From contig NZ_VJWE01000011.1 of NCBI RefSeq assembly GCF_007993815.1, positions 992,001 through 1,056,000 on the forward strand: 64,000 nt of DNA, in the 5' to 3' direction. A program made the position numbers and the translations under genes. The stretch comes from Acidovorax delafieldii (GTDB taxonomy: Bacteria > Pseudomonadota > Gammaproteobacteria > Burkholderiales > Burkholderiaceae_C). The notes under the pieces are model-generated. The model searched no databases. It was not told the origin of the DNA and saw only the letters and a list, made by a program, of their open reading frames with translations. Every line of letters begins with the position of its first letter. Positions within the stretch are counted from its first letter, which is position 1. Shown in pieces: positions 33,614 to 40,800 of this stretch.

Positions 33614-34619
33614 AAGCGACCTTCTCAGTGCGCCGCTTTGCCATTCTTATAAAAGGCTGCTCAATAAATCGATGGCTTAGATAAGCAAGCACAACGGTAA
33701 TCACAACAGAAATAATTACCACCATTGATCTCTTTTCGACCACCTGCGCTACAGAGACTATAACTGGATAGTGAATCAGGTAAAACGAATAGGAAATATC
33801 AGACAGAACATTGACAAATTTCGGATTCTGATAATTTGTATCCTTAAGTATCAGAAACAGCGCCGTTACCCCAAAACCAGTGATGAACACCGGATCCGGA
33901 AAATGCTGCTTCCAGGATGATGACAAAACCACGGTGATCAAGAAGACTGCAAACAATCCTGCCTTGTCGAACTTCGGCTTCTTGATGGCAATATAGGCAC
34001 CGAAGAAGAAAAACGGCAACTGGCTGATGAAGCTGTTGTTAACGAAGAAGAACCTGGCGTTCGAATCCAGCCCTTTGTAGATCGACAGGTCGGACCATCC
34101 CAGAAAAAGCCATCCATATGAAATTGCCATGAACAGGAATGTCATTTTCAAAGGGTGCTTCGCGAAATTTGCAGCGCATAGGAAGGCGATGACATACCAC
34201 GCCAACTCTATGGTCAGTGTCCAGCTAACAAACAGCGCATTGTATTTGTAGTAATAATCAGGAAACAGGTGCTGCAGGAAGCTCAGATGCGCCAACAGCG
34301 CTTTGATATCAAGCCCCTCCAGCGTCAACTGATTGAATACCAAAGAAAACACCAAAAACCAAAAAATATACGCCGGATAAATTCTAAAAAATCTGTGAAT
34401 AAAATAATCTCTTGCCGAATACCGGATAGCACTGAGAATAATTAAATATCCACTGATGACAAAAAATATCTGCACCCCCAGCCACCCACCAAGATGTGCA
34501 AAAAAAGGCAGGAAGGTTATGTTAGCGCCCGAGTGAAGATGGTGCACAAAAACCAAAGCGACAGCTAAAGCTCTTAGCGTCTCTATGGAAGAATTTTTCT
34601 GATATTGAGAATTATCCAT
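33612..34619 (-). CDS. Acyltransferase-3 family membrane protein (OafA/YrhL-like)
   Basis: This 335-residue polytopic protein has the acyltransferase-3 pattern. It has SIETLRALAVALVFVHHLHS (with the conserved Arg and His of the N-terminal helix), GVQIFFVISGYLI, RFFRIYPAYIFW and the closing ISYSFYLIHYPVIV with SHRFIEQPF. Such proteins O-acylate sugars of lipopolysaccharide, capsule or exopolysaccharide at the inner membrane. Base composition is far more AT-rich than its neighbours and codon use includes many AAA, ATT and TTT codons, so recent transfer is likely. It is convergent with the secreted glycosidase-like gene, and both could shape surface polysaccharide. Confidence 0.92.
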   Translation of the reverse strand: MDNSQYQKNSSIETLRALAVALVFVHHLHSGANITFLPFFAHLGGWLGVQIFFVISGYLIILSAIRYSARDYFIHRFFRIYPAYIFWFLVFSLVFNQLTLEGLDIKALLAHLSFLQHLFPDYYYKYNALFVSWTLTIELAWYVIAFLCAANFAKHPLKMTFLFMAISYGWLFLGWSDLSIYKGLDSNARFFFVNNSFISQLPFFFFGAYIAIKKPKFDKAGLFAVFLITVVLSSSWKQHFPDPVFITGFGVTALFLILKDTNYQNPKFVNVLSDISYSFYLIHYPVIVSVAQVVEKRSMVVIISVVITVVLAYLSHRFIEQPFIRMAKRRTEKVA

Positions 34620-34690
34620 TTTTAATTAATCTTCTGGCATTAATACCTACGCCAATGGCCTAAACGATAGGCGGATCAGCTGGATGTTTG

Positions 34691-35746
34691 TCAAAAGGGC
34701 GCCGCATCTGGATCTGAATCCACCGGCGCCTGTTCCGGCCCAGTTATCACGCCGCCGCCCTTGCGTGACGGTGTTGACGCCGCAGTTCGCACAACTGCCC
34801 GAGGCGCATGTACGGCTTCCCCTTCCGACGCAACCGCCTGCGCCGCACCAGCCACTCCACTCTCGGTCTCCCCCCCCAGCGCCTCGATCAGGTCCGGAAT
34901 CAGCTTGACCAGCTCGCCCGTGGCAATCGCCACGTCAGTGTCAAACCCGCCCTCGTCCGCCTTGGTGCCTTCAAACACCGTGTCCAGGAACGACACCTTC
35001 TTGATCTGCAGGCCTTCGGTGAGCATGAAGCTCACGCGGTCGTCCCAGGTGAGGGCGAGCTTGGTGGGCAGCTTGCCGGCGTCGATGTGGGCCTGCACCT
35101 CCTCGATGTCCAATGGGTGGCGGGCGTAGCGCACCACGGCTTTTTCCTCGTTGGCGCTTTTGAGTTCGCACTCGCGGTCCACCGTGAAGCCCACGGGTGG
35201 CTCCTGCTCCTTGAGCCAGTGGGCCATGGCGGCCTGAGGGCTGGTCTGGGTGTCGAGCAGCGACACCGACAGACCCGGCAGCGATTCGACCAGCAAGGTC
35301 ACCACTTCATCGGCACGGCCTTGGGCTGACGTGTCCAGCACCAGCAGGCGCGAGGCTGTATCGATCCAGATCCACATCGAGCCCTGCTTGGTGAAGGCCA
35401 TGGGCAGCAGGTCCAGCTTGGCCTCGTCTTTCAGCTCCTTGCTCTCCTTCTTGCCGGGCTTGCGGCCGGTTTCCTTTTCGATGCGTTCGGCCTTTTCCTT
35501 GACCTTGCGCGCCAGCACGCTGCCGGGCAACACCTTGGTCTCGACCATGAAACGCAGGATCCACTGCCCGCCCACCGATTCGACCAAGGGGCCATGTAGT
35601 TCACCCCGGGGGGGCACCCAGCCCAGCGACTTCTCTTGCGTGGCGCCACATTCCTGGAACGGGGCCTTGGCCAGGGCGTCCTCTACTTGCGTCAGCTCGA
35701 CCTGCCATTGCGGAGCAATGCGGTACACGATCATGTTCTTGAACAC
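34691..35746 (-). CDS. rdgC: Recombination-associated protein RdgC
   Basis: RdgC is a ring-forming, non-specific double-stranded DNA-binding protein that restrains RecA. The family begins MFKNxIVYR, and here the same sequence FKNMIVYRIAPQWQ follows a GTG at 35746 with AAAGG 6 bases upstream, so a GTG start is chosen over a longer open frame. The 351-residue product is longer than E. coli RdgC (303) because of a low-complexity Ala/Ser/Pro tail after about residue 305. The core shows TKQGSMWIWIDTASRLLVLDT and KLALTWDDRVSFMLTEGLQI, well conserved in the family. Confidence 0.94.
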   Translation of the reverse strand: MFKNMIVYRIAPQWQVELTQVEDALAKAPFQECGATQEKSLGWVPPRGELHGPLVESVGGQWILRFMVETKVLPGSVLARKVKEKAERIEKETGRKPGKKESKELKDEAKLDLLPMAFTKQGSMWIWIDTASRLLVLDTSAQGRADEVVTLLVESLPGLSVSLLDTQTSPQAAMAHWLKEQEPPVGFTVDRECELKSANEEKAVVRYARHPLDIEEVQAHIDAGKLPTKLALTWDDRVSFMLTEGLQIKKVSFLDTVFEGTKADEGGFDTDVAIATGELVKLIPDLIEALGGETESGVAGAAQAVASEGEAVHAPRAVVRTAASTPSRKGGGVITGPEQAPVDSDPDAAPF

Positions 35747-36080
35747 GGAAAACCTTTGGTTGGGGTCGCTGCGGACAACGACACGGACACGGAACCCGCC
35801 ATTGTCGGCGGTCGCCACCCAGGCGCCGGGCCGCTAGGGCACAGGCATCCCTTGAGGGACTAAAAACGCTACACAATCAATAGCAAACAAGGCATATGCC
35901 ACTGGCGCATCGCCGACTATTTGCTCAAAATTATCTCGGAGGCCACTTTGCAAGCGTTCGCTGCAACTTTACACAGCCTCACCCAACGCGCACCGTGGCG
36001 ATACGTGGGCGGCAGACACTGGACTCCAATCGCTGAAACGGTCGTTGCAGCGAGCTCACCACCGCGAAAGGACTCCCACC
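35747..36080. other. Intergenic region between rdgC and the Spy-like gene
   Basis: A 334-base divergent gap. It contains dispersed repeat copy d (35859-35931) and a moderately AT-rich stretch around 35870-35945 that may hold promoters for both genes. No small ORF with a convincing ribosome site was found. Confidence 0.5.
35859..35931 (+). repeat. Dispersed intergenic repeat, copy d
   Basis: ACTAAAAACGCTACACAATC then AATAGCAAACAAGGCATATG then CCACTGGCGCATCGCCGAC. It is a weaker match to the TATCAA/ATAGC family. Confidence 0.45.
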
Positions 36081-36653
36081 ATGGCATCCCGTTTCTCCCA
36101 CCACATCTCTCACCGCATTGCCGCCACCGCCCTGCTCGCCGCCATGGCGTTGCCTGTGCTGGCCCAGCAGCCCCCAGCTGCGCCTGCGGCATCCCCCACA
36201 GCCCCCGCCAAGGCCGCCGAAGGCCGCCATGAACGCCACCATGGCGACATGGCCCAGCGCCATGCCAAGCGGCTGGCAGACCTCAAGGCCCAGCTCAAGC
36301 TGACGCCTGCACAGGAATCCGCTTGGACCACCTTCACCACCGCCATGCAACCCGGCGAACGCCCCGCCCGCCTGGACCGCCAGGACATGGACAAGCTGAC
36401 CACGCCGGAACGCATCGACCGCATGCGGGCCCTGCGCGCTCAGCACGCTGCCGAAGCCGACCGCCGTGGCGAGGCCACCAAGGCCTTCTATGCGACGCTG
36501 ACGCCCGAGCAGCAAAAGACCTTTGACGCCCAGGCCCACCGGGGCCACCCCATGGGTGGCATGCGGGGTGGCGAGGGCCGCCACGGGCACGGCGACCACC
36601 ACGGCGGCATGCGCGGGGGCGAAGGCCGTCCGGCCCCCGCTCCGGCCAAATAA
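36081..36653 (+). CDS. Spy/CpxP-like periplasmic LTXXQ-motif protein
   Basis: The 190-residue product has a signal peptide (IAATALLAAMALPVLA, cut before QQ) and a helical core with two LTxxQ motifs, KLTPAQESAW and LTPEQQKTF. This is the signature of Spy/CpxP periplasmic chaperones and metal-stress proteins. Its tail is rich in His, Gly, Met and Arg (GHPMGGMRGG, RHGHGDHHGGMRGG), a possible metal-binding extension absent from Spy. AAAGGA precedes the ATG. A strong terminator follows, and then the origin-like region. Confidence 0.85.
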   Translation: MASRFSHHISHRIAATALLAAMALPVLAQQPPAAPAASPTAPAKAAEGRHERHHGDMAQRHAKRLADLKAQLKLTPAQESAWTTFTTAMQPGERPARLDRQDMDKLTTPERIDRMRALRAQHAAEADRRGEATKAFYATLTPEQQKTFDAQAHRGHPMGGMRGGEGRHGHGDHHGGMRGGEGRPAPAPAK

Positions 36654-36696
36654 GGCCCCCCGGCCAGGCTGACAGGCGCTAAGGCGCACACCCGCC

Positions 36697-36731
36697 AACC
36701 CGGCGTTCTTCACAGAACGCCGGGTTTTTTT
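36697..36731 (+). terminator. Intrinsic terminator of the Spy-like gene
   Basis: AACCCGGCGTTCT, loop TCAC, AGAACGCCGGGTT then a run of T. The stem is 13 bp. It also insulates the gene-free origin-like region from upstream transcription. Confidence 0.95.
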
Positions 36732-36782
36732 GTTGTGGTGGCCAGCCCATGGGGAGCAGCGAATGGCAGCATGCGACGCAGC

Positions 36783-37005
36783 TGTGGATAACTCTGGGCA
36801 CAGTTCTGGCACAACCGGGCAGTTATCCACACAAAAATCCGACACCCGAAAGTTGTTGTCGGTGAGCCCCGCACTTTGTGCGAGCCGCCCCACACACTTT
36901 GCAGCGACGCAAGTACGCGCCAGCATTGAAGAAAAGACGCTTGTCCACACAAACAGGCGTTCTCTACTACTACTGCTATTTATATATAAAGCTATTAAAG
37001 AATAA
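36783..37005 (+). other. oriC: Origin-like module 1 (DnaA boxes, DnaA-trio-like tract, AT-rich unwinding region)
   Basis: TGTGGATAA (36783-36791, an inverted TTATCCACA), TTATCCACA (36823-36831) and TTGTCCACA (36941-36949) are DnaA boxes. Fourteen bases after the last comes CTACTACTACTGCTA (36964-36978), in the format of the DnaA-trio found next to the proximal box in bacterial origins. It is followed directly by TTTATATATAAAGCTATTAA (36979-36998), an AT island in a GC-rich chromosome. This order is the basal unwinding layout of oriC. A second copy with the same spacing lies 620 bases away. No dnaA gene is in the window. Confidence 0.8.
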
Positions 37006-37318
37006 CCAGAACTCCAACTCCGGGGTACCCATCACACGCCTGCGACGTGCGGTTCTGCTTGTGGGGGCCTGTCTGCACGGACATCACCACCAGGCCGTGG
37101 TGACGACAGCTCAGCCTGCCCTGCGGATCACTCAGGTCCTCTTGGGAACCCACAGGCGGTCGTTGACTGCACGAAACGGCTTTGCGGCCTGGTACGAGGG
37201 ATGTGCTGTGCCAAGGTCCTGTGCGCTACATCGACCATCGTCTGGGCAGGTTCTGACCGCCTCACTGGCGCCCCCCAAGCCCCTGCAGCACCGGAAGCGG
37301 AGCGTCACATCTGCCTCA

Positions 37319-37378
37319 ATGCTATCAATTAGAGAGCAAAAAAGGCATACGGCCGTAGCGCTACGGGTCGTTTTGATT
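37319..37378 (+). repeat. Dispersed intergenic repeat, copy e
   Basis: AATGCTATCAATTAGAGAGC then AAAAAAGGCATACGGCCGTA then GCGCTACGGGTCGTTTTGAT. It lies between the two origin-like modules. Confidence 0.5.
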
Positions 37379-37414
37379 GAACTTCTTGCTGCCCACGCGC
37401 CCGGTGCGTAAAAC

Positions 37415-37619
37415 TGGGGATAGTTTTGGCACAACCGGGGGCTTATCCACAGAAAAGTGCGATGCGCCGCTTTTGTCCCCGCTCGGGCGACAACGGGAGC
37501 AGGGCTGGGTGCACAGGGTTGGCAGCGGGCTAAGTGCTTGCCAGCGCTGGCAAAAATACAGTTGTCCACACGCCAGGCCGCCCTCTACTACTACGACTAT
37601 GTATTTATAAAAGAAATAA
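37415..37619 (+). other. oriC: Origin-like module 2 (duplicate of module 1)
   Basis: It repeats module 1 in order and spacing: AGTTTTGGCACAACCGGG, TTATCCACA (37443-37451), 110 bases, TTGTCCACA (37562-37570), 14 bases, CTACTACTACGACTATG (37585-37601), then TATTTATAAAAGAAATAAG. The inverted box of module 1 has decayed here to TGGGGATAG (37415-37423). Between the boxes lies the 16-bp perfect palindrome TTGCCAGCGCTGGCAA (37539-37554). Confidence 0.8.
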
Positions 37620-37853
37620 GAAGAAGACAGAGAACAACTGGGGCCACGCACACGGCGGGGGTGAATGGAGGGGCACCGACATACCGGGTGTACCCGCCCC
37701 AACCGGGATGAACGAGGGGATCTGGAGACGTCCAGAAGGCCGTGGAGGGCCTTAGGCGCAAAAGCAGGCCCAGGGGGCCGAAACGTACCCACAGGTTCCT
37801 CACGGAGCTTCTGGGGCCCTCAGGAGGGAGTTAGGAATTAAGGGCGCCTTGGA

Positions 37854-37862
37854 TGTGGACAA
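37854..37862 (-). promoter_or_regulatory. Outlying DnaA box
   Basis: TGTGGACAA, an inverted TTGTCCACA identical to the proximal boxes of both modules. It lies 28 bases from the end of the sensor gene, at the right edge of the gene-free region. Confidence 0.55.
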
Positions 37863-37889
37863 GAGCCAGGAACACCTGGCGGGCGCCGC

Positions 37890-40800
37890 TTATGCCTGCG
37901 AGGTGCGCAGGAAGCTGTCCAGAACGTCCACCGACAGCGCCTTGCTGAACAGGTAGCCCTGGTAGAGCTGGCAGCCCGCGCGGGCCAGCAGCGCGCATTG
38001 CTCGGGGGTTTCCACGCCTTCGGCGATCACTTCCAGCCCCAGGCTGCGCGACAAGCCGATGATGGTGTCCACGATCGCAGCGTCGTTGGGGTCAGTCAGC
38101 AGGTCGCGCACAAAGCTCTGGTCGATCTTGAGCTGATCGAGTGGCATGCGCTTCAAGTAGCTCAGGCTGGAGTAGCCCGTGCCAAAGTCGTCCAGCGAGA
38201 AGCCCACCCCGTACGACCGCAGCGCGGTCATGGTGGCGATGGTGGTCTCCATGTCTTCCACCAGCAGGCTTTCGGTCAGCTCCAGCTTGAGCTGGGCCGA
38301 GGGCGCGCCGGTGATGGCGAGTACGCGGGCCACGTCGTCCACAAAACTGGCATGGCGGAACTGGCGCGAACTCACGTTGACGGCCATGGTCAGGTGCGAC
38401 AGGGCCGGGTCGCTCTGCCAGCTGGCCAGCAGCTTGCATGCGGTGTGTAACACCCAGCGGCCCAGCGGCAGGATGAGGCCCGTCTCTTCAGCGAGCGGGA
38501 TGAACTGCGCGGGCGACACCATGCCGCGCTGCGGGTGGGCCCAGCGCACCAGCGCCTCCACCCCCACACAGCGGCCCGACTGGTGGATTTGCGGCTGAAA
38601 GTGCAGCAGGAACTCTTCCTGCATCAGCGCGGAGCGCAGGTCGGTTTCCAGCCCCGCGCGCGCCGTGACCACGGCCTGCATGTCGGGGTCAAAAAAGCGC
38701 AAAGTGTTGCGGCCGGCCGTCTTGGCCTGGTACATGGCCAGGTCGGCCTGTTTGAGCAGCTCGCCCACTGTGGTGTGTTCGCCGGTGAACGGCGCAATGC
38801 CGATGCTGGGCGTGCTGCGGTACTGGTAGCCCTGCAGCGCATAGGGCACGGCCAGCATGGCCAGGATCTTTTCACCCACGCCCCGGGCGTGCAGCGCGAG
38901 CTCGTGCGGCTTGGGGCTGAGTTCTTCCAGCATGACCACAAACTCGTCACCCCCCAGCCGGGCCACCGTGTCCACGCTGCGCACGCAGGTGTTCAGGCGC
39001 TGCGCCACCTGTTGCAGCAGCAGGTCGCCCTGGTCGTGGCCCAGGGTGTCGTTCAGGGTCTTGAAGTTGTCGAGGTCAATGAACAGCAACGCCCCGCCCT
39101 GCTGGCGCCGCTGCGCGGTGGCCAGGGCCTGGTGCATGCGGTCCATGAGCAGCATGCGGTTGGGCAGGCCGGTGAGCGCATCGTAGAACGCCAGGCGCTG
39201 GATCTCGCGCTCGCTGGCCTTGCGCTGGCGGATATCGGTGTTGATGGCCAGGATGGACTGTGGCTGGCCGTCATCGCCCCGCACCAGCGTCCAGCGGCCT
39301 TCCACCTCGATGGTGCTGCCATCGCGGTGGCGCTGTACGATCTCGCCGGTCCACTCGCCCTGCTCCAGCACCGTCTGCGTGGCGTGCCGGAAGTGCGTGG
39401 GGTCTTCGTAGAGCAGCGTCTCGATGGACTGCCCCAGCGCCTGCAGCTGCGACCAGCCGTACAGACGCTCTGCGCTCTTGTTCCAGAAGATGATGCGGTG
39501 GTCCAGGTCCCGCACCAGGATAGCGTCCTGGGCCTTGTCCAGCAGCGAGGCCTGGTGGCGGATGCGGATATCGGCCAGCTGCCGCTCGATCTCGGCCGAC
39601 GCGCGCGAGGCAAAGATCTGCAGCGTGGAGGTGATGAAGTCCGTGTCGGCAATCGCGTGGCGGAACAGCACAAAGACGATGCCCACCACCTCGCCGTCGG
39701 CATTGCACAGCTGCTGGCCCACATACGCCTGGGCACCCACCGCGCGCAGCACGGGGGCTTCGGGGTACAGCTGCTGCACCTTGTCGGTCACCACATGGGT
39801 ACGCTGCGACATCAGCAACAGGCTGGGCGTGCCGGTCAGGCTGTATTCGTCGTTGGGCAGCATCTGGCCGTCTAGCACGGCGGCCAGCGTGACCACCCGG
39901 GGCGCCTGGTCTTGCGAATGCGGCAGCAGCCGCACCACGCAGCCGCCCTGGGCATCCAGCGCATCGGCCATGTTGCGCACCAACTGCACAAAAAATTCGG
40001 TGCCGGTGCTGGCCGACACGGCCGCCGCCACCTTGAGCACCGAAGCCTGCAGCCGCTGCTGCGCCTTGTGCGCGCGCAGGCTGGTGATGCCGATGGCCAG
40101 GTCGTTGGACAGCTCCTGCAGCAGTGCAGCTTCTTCGGGGCTGATCTGCAACACGTCGGGTGCGTACAGGTACAACAAGCCAAAACTGCGGTCCTGGGCG
40201 TGGTCGCGCGCATGCTCGCGCAACGGTAGGCAGATCACCCCGTGAAAGCCATGCTCCAGCATGCGCTCGGTCCAGTCGGCAAAGTCGCCTTCGGTGCGGA
40301 TGTCCTGCACGATCACTGGCTGGCCGGTGCGCACCGCAATGCCCGCCGGGCCCCGGCCGTAGGGGTCGTCGGCCGACCAGCTCAGTTGCAGGTTTTCCAG
40401 ATAGTTCTGGTTGTAGCCCGCATGGGCCACAGGGCGGATGGATTTGCGCTCGTCGTCCAGCGCAAACCCCACCCAGCCCATGCGGTAGCCACCGATGTCC
40501 ACCGCAATCTGGCAGATGGCCTGCAGCAGTGCGGCCTCGGACGTGGCGCGCACCAGGGTTTCGTTGCATGCGCTCAGCAGGCGCTGGGCACGGCCCATGC
40601 GCGCCAGCTCGCGCTCGGTGCGCAGGCGTTCGGTCACGTCGGTGGCCAGTACCTGGCGGGCCGGGCGTCCGTTGAAGCTGATGCTGCCCGCCGTGATCTC
40701 CACATCCATGAAGCTGCCGTCCTTCTTGATGTGGCGGCTGATGACAGGAGTGTTGCGCTGCTCCATCGGAACGGCGCGGATGTTAGCCTCGACGTTGGGG

